64,000 bases of DNA from NCBI RefSeq assembly GCF_003315345.1, contig NZ_QNRO01000001.1, positions 310,001 to 374,000 on the forward strand, in the 5' to 3' direction. Each line of letters begins with the position of its first letter. The stretch's first letter is position 1. A model generated the notes under the pieces. It was not told the origin of the DNA and searched no databases. It saw only the letters and a list, made by a program, of their open reading frames with translations. Origin of the DNA: Marinobacter pelagius. Its GTDB lineage: Bacteria > Pseudomonadota > Gammaproteobacteria > Pseudomonadales > Oleiphilaceae. Shown here one piece after another: positions 36,280-45,160 of this stretch. The position numbers were made by a program, and so were the translations under genes.

Positions 36280-36630
36280 ATGGCATCACTTTCACAGCTG
36301 GTGGACAACGTGGTGGTCCACACCTTTGAGCTGGAGCAATCCCTGACCCGGATCGGACGGCGACCGGACAATGACATCCGTATCGACGAAATTTCCGTGA
36401 GTGGGCAGCACGCTGTCATTGAAGCGTCACCCAATGCCTATCTCGAGGGCACGATTGATTTCTACATCGTCGACAGCAACAGCACCAATGGCACCTTCGT
36501 GAACGATCTTCGCGTGGAGGGGAGGCAACGTCTCAACAGTAACGACATGATCCGGGTTGGCTGGAATGAATTCCGGTTTATCGATGAGGATGAGAACACT
36601 CTGGAGAAGACCGCCTATATCCTCGACTGA
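36280..36630 (+). CDS. FHA-domain protein
   Basis: 116 residues in a single FHA domain: RIGRRPDNDI (pThr-binding Arg), SVSGQHAVI (Ser/His), DSNSTNGTFVND (Asn pair). It should bind phosphothreonine made by the neighbouring kinase. Eleven bases separate it from the PP2C gene. No effector domain is attached, so it must act as an adaptor. Its closest functional parallel is Fha in the threonine phosphorylation pathway of T6SS. Confidence 0.92.
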   Translation: MASLSQLVDNVVVHTFELEQSLTRIGRRPDNDIRIDEISVSGQHAVIEASPNAYLEGTIDFYIVDSNSTNGTFVNDLRVEGRQRLNSNDMIRVGWNEFRFIDEDENTLEKTAYILD

Positions 36631-36648
36631 CCAGCGGTCTTCTGTCCG

Positions 36649-37374
36649 TCAGGCCTTATTCTTCAAGACCAGCTCGGAGAAGCGCTGCAGAAGCCCACTT
36701 GCCTCGGGAGCCGGTGCGACCTCATCGAGCAGGGCCTGCGCATCCAGCCCTTCCCGGTCCAGATCCGGCGCCTGGACTTCCAGGTAGGCCCGCATGATGG
36801 TATCGGAAAACTCCGGGTGGAACTGCACACCCCAGGCGCATTCGCGGACCCGGAACGCCTGGTGGGGTTCAAAATCGGACTTGCCCAGCAGCACTGCATC
36901 AGGGGGCAGTCTCAGAACCGACTGCTTGTGGGTCAGCTGTGCCCGGAAGCGCTCGGGCATCGAGTTGAACAGGGGATCCTGCCCAGCCTCGGGAAACAGT
37001 TCGACGACCCTGGTGCCGGTTTCACGGCCCTTCGGGTGGTAGCCCACCTCTCCGCCCAAGGCATGGGCCAGCAACTGGTGGCCGTAGCATACGCCCAGCA
37101 CCGGCACGCCGGCGTCCACGGCCTTTGCCAGCCACGCTGCGGCCTTCTCGCTCCAGTCTTCCCGGTCACTGACCATTGCAGGTGAGCCGGTCACCACGAT
37201 TCCGTTCCATTCTGTTGGATCCCCGGGTTGTTCACCCTCGGGAAGATTCACCACGGTAAGATCGAGGTCGGGAGCCAGGCCCCTGATGAACCAGTCCTCG
37301 AAATCGCCAAACCGGGCCCGGATATCGGCGTAGGTGGTCCCGGTTTTCAAAATCAGAACTCGTGTCTTTTCCAT
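36649..37374 (-). CDS. Class I glutamine amidotransferase (GMP-synthase-like)
   Basis: 241 residues with GVCYGHQLLAHALGG (nucleophile Cys) and VQFHPEFSD (His/Glu) of the GATase1 fold. Stand-alone GATases of this type deglutamylate small compounds (gamma-glutamyl polyamines or similar) or serve an unseen synthase. No synthase is adjacent. Convergent with the FHA gene; divergent from the CAP lipoprotein gene. Confidence 0.85.
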   Translation of the reverse strand: MEKTRVLILKTGTTYADIRARFGDFEDWFIRGLAPDLDLTVVNLPEGEQPGDPTEWNGIVVTGSPAMVSDREDWSEKAAAWLAKAVDAGVPVLGVCYGHQLLAHALGGEVGYHPKGRETGTRVVELFPEAGQDPLFNSMPERFRAQLTHKQSVLRLPPDAVLLGKSDFEPHQAFRVRECAWGVQFHPEFSDTIMRAYLEVQAPDLDREGLDAQALLDEVAPAPEASGLLQRFSELVLKNKA

Positions 37375-37526
37375 CTGTCAGTTCACCGATAGTGCAGGGT
37401 AAGTGGATACATGTCGGTTCGGGCAAGCATTGTAAGGAAATGTAGTTTCGTGGATCCAATCCCGGGAACCGTTCGTTAATTTGCGTACTTTTCCATAATT
37501 TAACCGGAACGGCGGTCCAGAATTCA

Positions 37527-38120
37527 ATGAGTACATCCTCAAGGTTGTTGTTTTTCGTTCTTTCGACGGTTTTGATTGCCGGTTGCGGCGGCGGATCCGG
37601 TGGCGGTGAGTCATCGGCCTCCGCTGTGTCGGACAGCACCGAGAGGAACCGGTCTGCGCCCGAAGAACCGGTCACAATCCTGGTGAACGGTTGCGAGGTA
37701 CAGGAATACCAGGCGGTGATGCTGGAGTATGTGAATGCGGCTCGCAGTCAGGGCCGCCAGTGCGGAGCCGAGTTCTTCCCCGCGGTCGAGCCGCTGGTCT
37801 ACAACTGCCCGGTTGAAGGGGCGGCGAGCAAACACAGCAATGACATGGCCCAGAACAATTTCTTCAGCCACACCGGCTCGGATGGTCTGCGGGTCGGGGA
37901 TCGCGTTACCGAAACCGGCTACGAGTGGTCTGTGGTCGGCGAGAACATTGCCGCAGGCTTTGATGATGTGGAGTCGGTCATGACCGGCTGGCTGGAGAGC
38001 CCGGGGCACTGCCGGAACATCATGGACAGCCGGTTCACGGGCGTTGCCGTAGTCAGGGTCGATAGCCGGACGGCTGATTATCCGAATTACTGGACCCAGG
38101 TCTTCGACAGGCCCCGGTAA
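37527..38120 (+). CDS. CAP-domain (SCP/PR1) lipoprotein
   Basis: 197 residues: lipoprotein signal with lipobox LIAGC followed by a Gly/Ser-rich spacer, then a CAP domain (about 60-197) with MLEYVNAARSQ, SKHSNDMAQNNFFSHTG, GENIAAGF and ESPGHCRNIMD. The CAP His/Glu residues and cysteines are present. CAP proteins of bacteria are secreted or surface-bound and mostly of unknown function. The mature protein should be anchored in the outer membrane. Confidence 0.87.
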   Translation: MSTSSRLLFFVLSTVLIAGCGGGSGGGESSASAVSDSTERNRSAPEEPVTILVNGCEVQEYQAVMLEYVNAARSQGRQCGAEFFPAVEPLVYNCPVEGAASKHSNDMAQNNFFSHTGSDGLRVGDRVTETGYEWSVVGENIAAGFDDVESVMTGWLESPGHCRNIMDSRFTGVAVVRVDSRTADYPNYWTQVFDRPR

Positions 38121-38128
38121 CGGGGCCT
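38109..38128. terminator. GC-rich hairpin at convergent ends
   Basis: AGGCCCCG-GTAA-CGGGGCCT forms a perfect 8-bp stem that includes the CAP gene stop codon in its loop; it lies 13 bases before the end of the convergent yebC-like gene. It lacks a U-run. Confidence 0.4.
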
Positions 38129-38141
38129 GAATCCCGCCCGG

Positions 38142-38864
38142 TTAGTCGCTGACTTCGGCGTTGTGGTAAACGTTCTGGACATCGTCCAGTTCGTTCAGCA
38201 TGTCGAGGAATTTCTCGAACATGGGCACATCATCGCCCTCTACCGGGGTGGTGGTTTTCGGCAGGAACTGGATTTCGTCCACATCGAACTCGATACCCTC
38301 GAAAGCGGCTTCCAGGGCCTGCTTGGCCTTGGCGTATTCCGTGTTCGGTGTGAATACGGTGATGCGGCCGTCCTCGTTCTCGATATCCGTCACGTCCACG
38401 TCTGCTTCCATCAGGGCCTCGAGTACTGCTTCTTCATCCTGACCGGTGAAGGCGAAAATCGCGCAATGATCGAACATGTGGGCAACGGCGCCCGGGGTGC
38501 CGATCTTGCACTTGGTCTTGGTGAAGGCCAGACGGACATCGCCAAAGGTGCGGTTCGGGTTGTCGGTGAGGCAGTCGACGATGACCATGCAGTTGCCGGG
38601 GCCGTAGCCTTCGTACCGGGCGGGGGAGTAGTCCTCGCCGCCACCACCCTTGGCCTTGTCGATGGCCTTTTCAATGACGTGGCTCGGCACCTGGTCCTTC
38701 TTGGCGCGGTCGATAAGGCCGCGTAGCGTCAGGTTGGCCTGGGGGTCAATGCCGCCGGACTTGGCGCACATGTAGATTTCGCGGCCGTACTTGCTGTAGA
38801 CCTTGGTTTTTGCCGCAGCCGTCTTGGCCATGGACTCTTTTCGGTTCTGGTAGGCTCTGCCCAT
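38142..38864 (-). CDS. YebC/PmpR-family protein, second-type paralogue
   Basis: 240 residues of the YebC fold; the start [19 protein letters not shown] marks the non-ruv-linked subgroup found beside the canonical YebC. YebC proteins act as transcription or translation factors (proline-rich pausing). The acidic C-terminal domains are complete: [22 protein letters not shown]. The start at 38864 follows AGGCAGG; an open frame continues 17 codons upstream. It is monocistronic, not near ruvC. Confidence 0.88.
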   Translation of the reverse strand: MGRAYQNRKESMAKTAAAKTKVYSKYGREIYMCAKSGGIDPQANLTLRGLIDRAKKDQVPSHVIEKAIDKAKGGGGEDYSPARYEGYGPGNCMVIVDCLTDNPNRTFGDVRLAFTKTKCKIGTPGAVAHMFDHCAIFAFTGQDEEAVLEALMEADVDVTDIENEDGRITVFTPNTEYAKAKQALEAAFEGIEFDVDEIQFLPKTTTPVEGDDVPMFEKFLDMLNELDDVQNVYHNAEVSD

Positions 38865-38996
38865 CTGACCTGCCTCTTCTTGCTGTTCAGGAAAACGCCG
38901 GATTTTACTCAACAAAACGGTTGGGGAACAGGTTTAATGCCGTTGTGCTGGTTCGAGAGGGGAAACGGGGGGCGACAGGGCCGCCGCCCGGAGGGA

Positions 38997-39797
38997 TCAA
39001 ATGTAGTCGGTCGGTGGGGTGTAGTTGTCCGGGCTCATCAGGTCGATGCCGCACGGCACATCCGAAACCCAGTTCAGGAACCGCTCCACCATCTCGGGAC
39101 CTTCGAAACGTTTGCCATGCTGGGGCACGATCATGCTTACTTCCAGTCCCCGAACCATGTCGGCCCAGAGGCGGCAGACTTTCTGGGAGGCGATGTAGCG
39201 CTTGTGAAAGCCGATCATGCTGGGAATGTGGCGGTCGAAATCCTGGACCGGTTTGTGATCATCCTCGCCGCCCAGCGACGCACCAAGGTCACCGGAAAAA
39301 AGGATCTTCGAGACCGGATCGTAGAACTGCAGGTTGCCGACTGAGTGCATGAAGTGCGCCGGCAGGCAGGTGAGGTAAGTATCACCGAAAGGCACTTTCG
39401 CGCCGCCGTCCGGAATGCTCACAATGCGGTCGTAGACGCTGCCGGTGAGCTGGTTGGTCACATAGCTGGAAACCAGATGCGGCAGGAATCGGGCCCACAG
39501 CCGAGACGTCACAATCTTGGCGCGGGTGTGGACGATCCAGCGGTCGATGGCGCCGATGATGTCCGGATCCTGGTGGGACGCAAAGACGTAGTCCATGTCC
39601 TTGATGTTCATGTAGCGCGAAGCCGCCACCGAGAGTGGGGTGTAGGTCAGGTCTCCGCCCGGATCGATCAGGGCTTCGTGCTTGCCGTCAACGACCAGGA
39701 ACTGGTTGGACTGGACGCCCTCACCGGTCACCAGGGAATCGAACATCAGGCATTTGTGGTGTCCGTTATCGAACAGGACAATGGGCTCTGCTGCCAT
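38997..39797 (-). CDS. MBL-fold protein with diiron (ODP-like) site
   Basis: 266 residues. The metallo-beta-lactamase core shows FASHQDPDIIG (in place of HxHxDH, as in oxygen-binding diiron ODP and flavodiiron proteins), HFMHSVGN and FSGDLGASLGG, and a final HGKRFEG. ODP proteins bind O2 or reduce NO/O2 and act in sensing. There is no fused flavodoxin domain or chemotaxis domain. GGGAG precedes the ATG at 39797; the upstream extension is short and non-conserved. The AT-rich upstream region has a TATCAA half-site, but a regulator cannot be named. Confidence 0.82.
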   Translation of the reverse strand: MAAEPIVLFDNGHHKCLMFDSLVTGEGVQSNQFLVVDGKHEALIDPGGDLTYTPLSVAASRYMNIKDMDYVFASHQDPDIIGAIDRWIVHTRAKIVTSRLWARFLPHLVSSYVTNQLTGSVYDRIVSIPDGGAKVPFGDTYLTCLPAHFMHSVGNLQFYDPVSKILFSGDLGASLGGEDDHKPVQDFDRHIPSMIGFHKRYIASQKVCRLWADMVRGLEVSMIVPQHGKRFEGPEMVERFLNWVSDVPCGIDLMSPDNYTPPTDYI

Positions 39798-39943
39798 TTC
39801 GGTCTCCCGCCAGGATTTTGTGTGCGGCTTATTAGCCGGATATTGCAACCTGGCGGGAGATTACAGAATTGATAAATGCAAATTTTTGCCTCAGGTCAAT
39901 TGTGTGACATTTATCAAGTAACGATTTGTTTTCGACCGGACTC

Positions 39944-40372
39944 TCAGGCCAGTTCCGGCACCCGTTTGATTCCCCGGCGAATTCCCTGTTCCAGAGCACT
40001 GGAGACCACCTTTCCGGTGAACGGCACGATGTCCTCGAAGCTTATGGTGTAATGCACCCGGGTCTGGCCGTCCGGGGTGTCCTCGAAGCGAATCCGGCCC
40101 AGGTGATTGCGTATCGGGCTCATGCTGGTGACCGTGTATTCGATCAGCGTTTCCGGCTCGAAGCTGAGAACGGTTTCCTCCAGGCCTATGGGCCCGATGC
40201 CGATCTTGCGGACCGAACCGATGCCGTTGGGATCGGCCTGGTCGCTGTCCCGGATCCGTCTGACGGGAGCACCCAGCAGCTTGCCGAAGCGCTGGTGGTC
40301 GGCAAACAGGGCGAACACCCGTCGTCGCGGGATGTCGAAGGTTTCGTCGATTTCTATCGTGTACTGTGCCAT
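39944..40372 (-). CDS. SRPBCC-family protein
   Basis: 142 residues in a START/Bet v1-like fold: YTIEIDETFDIPRRRVFALFADHQRFGKLLG at the start, Pro-rich strands, and the long C-terminal helix (VVSSALEQGIRRGIKRV). Members bind hydrophobic ligands; none can be assigned here. The gene is between the MBL gene and the AraC regulator, all on the minus strand, but gaps of about 90 and 150 bases suggest separate promoters. Confidence 0.82.
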   Translation of the reverse strand: MAQYTIEIDETFDIPRRRVFALFADHQRFGKLLGAPVRRIRDSDQADPNGIGSVRKIGIGPIGLEETVLSFEPETLIEYTVTSMSPIRNHLGRIRFEDTPDGQTRVHYTISFEDIVPFTGKVVSSALEQGIRRGIKRVPELA

Positions 40373-40464
40373 GGCGCAATCTCTTGTTATTGGCTATGGC
40401 CCCAGAGTAACGGTTTGACGTATTCAACAAAAGTCGTAGACGAGCCACTCGATCACTCTGGCCC

Positions 40465-41382
40465 TCAGTGACGGGCCGTGTGCCGGTAATCCCTTGGCGA
40501 CTGGCCCATTACCTTCTTGAACAGGCGGGAAAAATAGTAGGCATCGTCGTAACCCAGGCGGCGGCTGATGTCGGCAAAACTCAGGCCGGTGGTATCCAGC
40601 ATCTGGCAGGCTCGTTCCACTTTCAGGTGCAGAAAATGCTGGATCGGCGAGGTGCCGGTCTGTTCCCGGTAACGGGTGGCAAAGTGCGCCGGGGAAAGGC
40701 CGGCCAGATCCGCCAGTTGTTCGAGGGTCAGGCGCTCCTCCAGGTGCTCGCGCATGTAGTTGTGGATGGTGTCCAGTTCAGACTGGCGTTCCTGGCTGGT
40801 TTCATCCGCGTTCAACGGCACCGCAGCCAGTAGCTGGCGCAGTCGGTTGGCGGCATGGATCAGACCACGGGTGCGGAAGCCGGTCTGGCGTACCGAGAGC
40901 AGACCGTTGAAATCCACCAGCAGCCGGGGCTGCCGGCCCAGGTGGCGGATGCGGGTAGGGCCATCAAATCCCATGTAATTACGGAAGTCCTCGGCCAGCG
41001 GACCGGTGTAGTGCACCCAGTGGATGGTCCATGGATTATCCGGATCGGCGGTATAGCGATGGCTGGCCCCGGCCGGCAGCAACAACAGGTCACCGGCTTC
41101 CACGGTATAGGGCTCGCCCGCGACGTTCAGGAAAGCCTTGCCTTCCGTGCAATAGATCAAAAGATTGTCGCGATGGTGCTCCCGGTGCATGTGGTGGCCC
41201 GTGGCCTTGCGATAGTGGCCAAAGGCCAGGGGGTAGAGTTCCCGGGTCAGGGGATGGCTGGCCAGCAGGCGGACGATGGGCTCTGGTACCACATAGCGGA
41301 CGCTGTCCGGTGGTACCGGCCACTGTGAGGTTTGCGCTGTGGATTTGGCGTTCTGAAGTTTGCTCATCGAAAAATAATCCAT
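40465..41382 (-). CDS. AraC-family regulator of the valine cluster (MmsR-like)
   Basis: 305 residues: cupin-type ligand domain (about 40-180; [28 protein letters not shown]) and two C-terminal helix-turn-helix units (205-300; [49 protein letters not shown]). Divergent from mmsA across 117 bases, the classical position of MmsR, which activates mmsAB in Pseudomonas. ATG at 41382 or 41367 are both weakly supported. Confidence 0.87.
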   Translation of the reverse strand: MDYFSMSKLQNAKSTAQTSQWPVPPDSVRYVVPEPIVRLLASHPLTRELYPLAFGHYRKATGHHMHREHHRDNLLIYCTEGKAFLNVAGEPYTVEAGDLLLLPAGASHRYTADPDNPWTIHWVHYTGPLAEDFRNYMGFDGPTRIRHLGRQPRLLVDFNGLLSVRQTGFRTRGLIHAANRLRQLLAAVPLNADETSQERQSELDTIHNYMREHLEERLTLEQLADLAGLSPAHFATRYREQTGTSPIQHFLHLKVERACQMLDTTGLSFADISRRLGYDDAYYFSRLFKKVMGQSPRDYRHTARH

Positions 41383-41499
41383 TATGGGCGAAATTTAGTC
41401 AATCACCCATTGGCAATCCCCGTGCTAGGATTTTTCCAATCGTGGCCGAACCCGTTCCCGGGCGGCTTTACCCACATAACAACAAACAGGGATACCGAC

Positions 41500-42993
41500 A
41501 TGAAGAATGTTCCCCAGTACATTGCCGGTGAATTCGTCCAGAGCCAGACCAGCAACTGGATCGACGTTACCAATCCTGCCACCAACGAAGTGATCGCCAA
41601 GGTGCCGTGCGCGACTGAAGAGGAAATGCGCAAGGCCATCGACAACGCCGGTGAGGTGTTCAAGACCTGGAAGGAAACCCCGGTATCCGAGCGGGCCCGG
41701 GTCATGCTCCGTTACCAGGCGCTGCTGAAAGAGCACCACGACGAAATCGCTGAAATCCTGTCCCAGGAAACCGGCAAGACTTTTGACGACGCCAAGGGTG
41801 ATGTCTGGCGTGGTATCGAGGTGGTTGAGCATGCCGCCAACGTGGCTTCCATGATGATGGGTGAAACCGTCGAGAACGTGGCCCGCGAGGTGGACACCCA
41901 TTCCTGGATCCAGCCGCTGGGCGTGTGTGCGGGCATCACCCCGTTCAACTTCCCGGCCATGATTCCGCTGTGGATGTTCCCGATGGCCATTGCCTGCGGC
42001 AACACCTTCATCCTGAAGCCTTCCGAGCAGGATCCGCTGACGCCGATGCGTCTGGCCGAGCTGTTCGAGGAAGCGGGCGCACCCAAGGGTGTCCTGCAGG
42101 TGGTCCACGGTGCCAAGGAGCAGGTTGATACCCTGCTGACCGACCCGGCTATCAAGGCCATCTCCTTCGTTGGCTCTGTTCCGGTCGGCCGCTACATCTA
42201 CGAAACCGGCACCCGCCACATGAAGCGTGTTCAGAGCTTTGCCGGTGCCAAGAACCACATGGTGATCATGCCGGACGCGGACAAGCAGCAGGTCATCAAC
42301 GCGCTGGTGGGTGCCTCCGTGGGCGCCGCAGGGCAGCGCTGCATGGCGATCTCCGTCGCTGTGTTCGTGGGCGAGGCCCAGCAGTGGATTCCGGAACTGA
42401 AAGAAGCCATGGCCAAGGCCCGTCCGGGTGCCTGGAACGATTCCGGCGCCAGCTATGGTCCGATCATCAGCGCCAAGGCCAAGGATCGTATCGAGTCCCT
42501 GATTGCCACGGGCGAGGCCCAGGGTGCCAAGCTGATGCTGGACGGTCGCGGCTGCACCGTTGACGGCCTGCCGGACGGCAACTGGGTAGGACCGACCCTG
42601 TTCAGTGAAGTCACTCCGGATATGGACATCTACAAGGAAGAGATCTTCGGACCGGTACTGTCCTGTGTGAACGTGGACAACCTAGGCGAGGCGATCGACC
42701 TGATCAACCAGAGCCCCTACGGCAACGGTACCTCCATCTTTACCAACCACGGTGGTGCTGCCCGTCGCTTCCAGCACGACATCGACGTGGGCCAGGTGGG
42801 TGTGAACATCCCCATTCCGGTGCCCCTGCCGTTCTTCTCCTTCACCGGCTGGAAGGGCTCCTTCTACGGTGACCAGCACGCCTACGGCAAGCAGGCAGTT
42901 CGCTTCTATACTGAGACCAAGACGGTAACGTCCCGCTGGTTCTCCAGCGAAGCGACCTCCTCTGAAGCCAATTTCTCCATTCAGCTTCGTTAA
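41500..42993 (+). CDS. mmsA: CoA-acylating methylmalonate-semialdehyde dehydrogenase, copy 2
   Basis: 497 residues; catalytic Cys281 in [17 protein letters not shown] and EEIFGPVL motifs. This copy begins the valine degradation cluster and makes propionyl-CoA from methylmalonate semialdehyde. ATG at 41500 gives the family N-terminus ([12 protein letters not shown]); upstream in-frame codons overlap the promoter. A strong terminator follows, so downstream genes may have reduced or separate transcription. Codon use is highly biased, suggesting strong expression. Confidence 0.95.
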   Translation: MKNVPQYIAGEFVQSQTSNWIDVTNPATNEVIAKVPCATEEEMRKAIDNAGEVFKTWKETPVSERARVMLRYQALLKEHHDEIAEILSQETGKTFDDAKGDVWRGIEVVEHAANVASMMMGETVENVAREVDTHSWIQPLGVCAGITPFNFPAMIPLWMFPMAIACGNTFILKPSEQDPLTPMRLAELFEEAGAPKGVLQVVHGAKEQVDTLLTDPAIKAISFVGSVPVGRYIYETGTRHMKRVQSFAGAKNHMVIMPDADKQQVINALVGASVGAAGQRCMAISVAVFVGEAQQWIPELKEAMAKARPGAWNDSGASYGPIISAKAKDRIESLIATGEAQGAKLMLDGRGCTVDGLPDGNWVGPTLFSEVTPDMDIYKEEIFGPVLSCVNVDNLGEAIDLINQSPYGNGTSIFTNHGGAARRFQHDIDVGQVGVNIPIPVPLPFFSFTGWKGSFYGDQHAYGKQAVRFYTETKTVTSRWFSSEATSSEANFSIQLR

Positions 42994-43013
42994 AGCGTTG
43001 AGGGTGAGGTCTT

Positions 43014-43042
43014 GGGCCGGAATCTTTTCCGGCCCCTTCTTT
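43014..43042 (+). terminator. Intrinsic terminator after mmsA
   Basis: GGGCCGGAA / TTCCGGCCC with a TCTT loop (43014-43035) followed by CTTCTTTTT: a strong rho-independent terminator 20 bases after the stop and 30 before the acyl-CoA dehydrogenase gene. Confidence 0.85.
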
Positions 43043-43072
43043 TTACCCTTTTGACATGACAGGAGCCTGGTA

Positions 43073-44239
43073 ATGGACTTTAACCTGACCGAAGACCAGC
43101 TGGCGTTCCGGGATGCGGCCCGGGCCTTTGCCGAGAAATCCATGGCCCCCCACGCCGCCCAGTGGGATGAGGAACACATCTTCCCGGTCGACGTGATGAA
43201 AGAAGCTGGCGAGATGGGCTTCATGGGCCTTTACACTCCGGAATCCCTGGGCGGCATGGGACTGTCCCGGCTGGATACCTCGGTGATCGTGGAGGAACTG
43301 GCCGCAGCCTGCCCGTCCACCGCCGCTTTCATTACGATTCACAACATGGCGACCTGGATGGTGGCCAGCTTTGCTTCCGATGATCTCAAACAGGAGTTCG
43401 TGCCCAAGCTCGCCAGTGGCGAATGGCTGGCCTCCTACTGCCTGACCGAGCCCGGTGCCGGCTCCGACGCGGCCAGCCTGCGCACCAAGGCCGTGCGCGA
43501 TGGCGACAGCTATGTGATCAACGGCAGCAAGATGTTCATCTCCGGCGCCGGCAGCACCGACATCCTGGTACTGATGGCCCGGACGGGGGATGCCGACAGT
43601 GGTTCCAAAGGCATTTCCACCTTTGTGATTCCCGCCGACGCTGACGGTGTTTCCTACGGCAAGAACGAAGACAAGATGGGCTGGCACAGCCAGCCGACCC
43701 GTCTGGTCAGCCTGGAAAATGTGCGTATTCCCGTCAGTAACCGGGTGGGCGAAGAAGGTGACGGCTTCGCCATCGCCATGAAGGGCCTGGACGGTGGCCG
43801 CCTCAATATCGCCACCTGCTCACTGGGCGGCGCCCAGGCCGCGCTGCTGCGGGCCCGCAACTACATGCACGAGCGCGAGCAGTTCGGCAAGCCACTGGCG
43901 GCGTTCCAGGCCCTGCAGTTCAAGCTGGCCGACATGGCCACCAACCTGGTGGCGGCCCGGCAGATGGTGCGCCTGGGTGCGTTCAAGCTCGACAGCGGCG
44001 ACCCGGAAGCGACGCTGCACTGTGCCATGGCCAAGCGCTTTGCCACTGACGCCTGTTTCGACGTGGTCAATGAGGCGCTACAGCTGCATGGTGGCTATGG
44101 TTATATCCGGGAATATCCGCTGGAGCGCTATGTCCGGGATTTGCGGGTGCACCAGATTCTGGAAGGTACCAACGAAATCATGCGCCTGATCATTGCCCGC
44201 CGGTTGTTGGACGACGGTGTGGCTGAGGCGATTCAGTGA
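43073..44239 (+). CDS. Acyl-CoA dehydrogenase, probably isobutyryl-CoA dehydrogenase
   Basis: 388 residues, full-length ACAD fold. Flavin-binding CLTEPGAGSDA and the C-terminal QILEGTNEIMR with the catalytic-base Glu at the short-chain ACAD position. In the pathway isobutyryl-CoA is oxidised to methacrylyl-CoA, and the flanking genes (mmsA, ECH, HIBCH, mmsB) are those steps. Start ATG has AGGAG upstream. FAD, electrons go to ETF. Other short-chain substrates are possible. Confidence 0.9.
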   Translation: MDFNLTEDQLAFRDAARAFAEKSMAPHAAQWDEEHIFPVDVMKEAGEMGFMGLYTPESLGGMGLSRLDTSVIVEELAAACPSTAAFITIHNMATWMVASFASDDLKQEFVPKLASGEWLASYCLTEPGAGSDAASLRTKAVRDGDSYVINGSKMFISGAGSTDILVLMARTGDADSGSKGISTFVIPADADGVSYGKNEDKMGWHSQPTRLVSLENVRIPVSNRVGEEGDGFAIAMKGLDGGRLNIATCSLGGAQAALLRARNYMHEREQFGKPLAAFQALQFKLADMATNLVAARQMVRLGAFKLDSGDPEATLHCAMAKRFATDACFDVVNEALQLHGGYGYIREYPLERYVRDLRVHQILEGTNEIMRLIIARRLLDDGVAEAIQ

Positions 44240-44254
44240 GTTGAACGTGAAAAC

Positions 44255-44284
44255 GGGGTCAGAAGAAAGCGTTCTTCAGACCCC
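44255..44284. repeat. GGGGTCAGAAGAA palindrome 1
   Basis: Imperfect inverted repeat GGGGTCAGAAGAA...TTCTTCAGACCCC between the ACAD and ECH genes. The 30 bases are identical to the copy at 47292-47321. Likely a REP/RAYT-type element. Confidence 0.8.
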
Positions 44285-44307
44285 TCGTGCAAGTTCGAGT
44301 CAAACTC

Positions 44308-44336
44308 GGGGTCAGAAGAACACTTCTTCTGACCCC
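44308..44336. repeat. GGGGTCAGAAGAA palindrome 2
   Basis: Perfect 13-bp stem GGGGTCAGAAGAA / TTCTTCTGACCCC with a CAC loop, directly after palindrome 1 and before the ECH ribosome site; a short CGAGT/ACTCG hairpin overlaps its left edge. Confidence 0.85.
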
Positions 44337-44360
44337 ATGTTCACAGGAAGGAAAAACAAC

Positions 44361-45140
44361 ATGAGCGACCTCATCCAGCTCGAAAAACGCGGACACATCG
44401 CAATCCTGACCATCGACAACCCGCCGGCCAACACCTGGACGGCGGACTCCCTGAAAGCCCTGACTAAAACCATCCAAGAGCTCAACGAAGATAAACACAT
44501 CTTCGCGCTGGTGGTCACCGGGCAGGGCGAAAAGTTCTTCTCGGCCGGTGCCGACCTGAAATCCTTTGCCGACGGCGACAAGGCCAACGCCAACTATATG
44601 GGCCAGCTCTTTGGCCAGGCCTTTGCCGCCCTGACCGCCTTCCGCGGTGTCTCCATCGCCGCCGTCAACGGCTACGCCATGGGTGGCGGCCTGGAATGCG
44701 CCATGGCCTGTGATATCCGCATCGCTGAAGAACACGCCCAGATGGCGCTGCCGGAGGCCAGTGTGGGCCTGCTGCCCTGTGCCGGTGGCACCCAGAACCT
44801 GCCCTGGCTGGTGGGTGAAGGCTGGGCCAAGCGCATGATCCTCTGTGGTGAGCGCGTTGATGCCGACAAGGCCCTGAAAATCGGTCTGGTCGAGGAAGTG
44901 GTGCCCGCCGGCAAGGGCCTGGAGAAGGCGCTGGAGCTGGCCGAGGGTGCGTGCAAACAGAGCCCGTCTGCCGTGGCTCGCTGCAAGAACCTGATCATGA
45001 GTGCCCGGGACGGTCGCAGCCACAGCGATGGCTGGCGCATGGAGCGGGAGCTGTTCGTGGAGCTGTTCTACACCGAGGACCAGCGGGAAGGCGTGAACGC
45101 GTTCCTTGAGAAGCGCAAACCGCAGTGGAAGAACCGGTAA
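44361..45140 (+). CDS. Enoyl-CoA hydratase of valine catabolism
   Basis: 259 residues, crotonase fold: FFSAGADLKSF (oxyanion hole), MGGGLECAMACD and LPEASVGLLP with both catalytic glutamates. It would hydrate methacrylyl-CoA to 3-hydroxyisobutyryl-CoA. AGGAAGGAAA just before the ATG fixes the start; the long in-frame extension upstream runs through the palindromic repeats and the ACAD end. The following HIBCH gene starts 20 bases after its stop. Confidence 0.9.
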   Translation: MSDLIQLEKRGHIAILTIDNPPANTWTADSLKALTKTIQELNEDKHIFALVVTGQGEKFFSAGADLKSFADGDKANANYMGQLFGQAFAALTAFRGVSIAAVNGYAMGGGLECAMACDIRIAEEHAQMALPEASVGLLPCAGGTQNLPWLVGEGWAKRMILCGERVDADKALKIGLVEEVVPAGKGLEKALELAEGACKQSPSAVARCKNLIMSARDGRSHSDGWRMERELFVELFYTEDQREGVNAFLEKRKPQWKNR

Positions 45141-45160
45141 CCGCCGGGGCGAGGACTGTT

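Noticed and set aside
39849..39943. FNR-type site before the diiron MBL gene
   Set aside because: Only one TATCAA half-site is present and the other half does not match well enough.
41332..41499. Longer N-terminus for mmsA copy 2
   Set aside because: It would run through the promoter region and part of the divergent regulator gene; homologues start at MKNVPQ.
43014..43042. Member of the GGGGTCAGA palindrome family
   Set aside because: Arms are GGGCCGGAA with a U-rich tail, so this is an ordinary terminator and not part of the repeat family.
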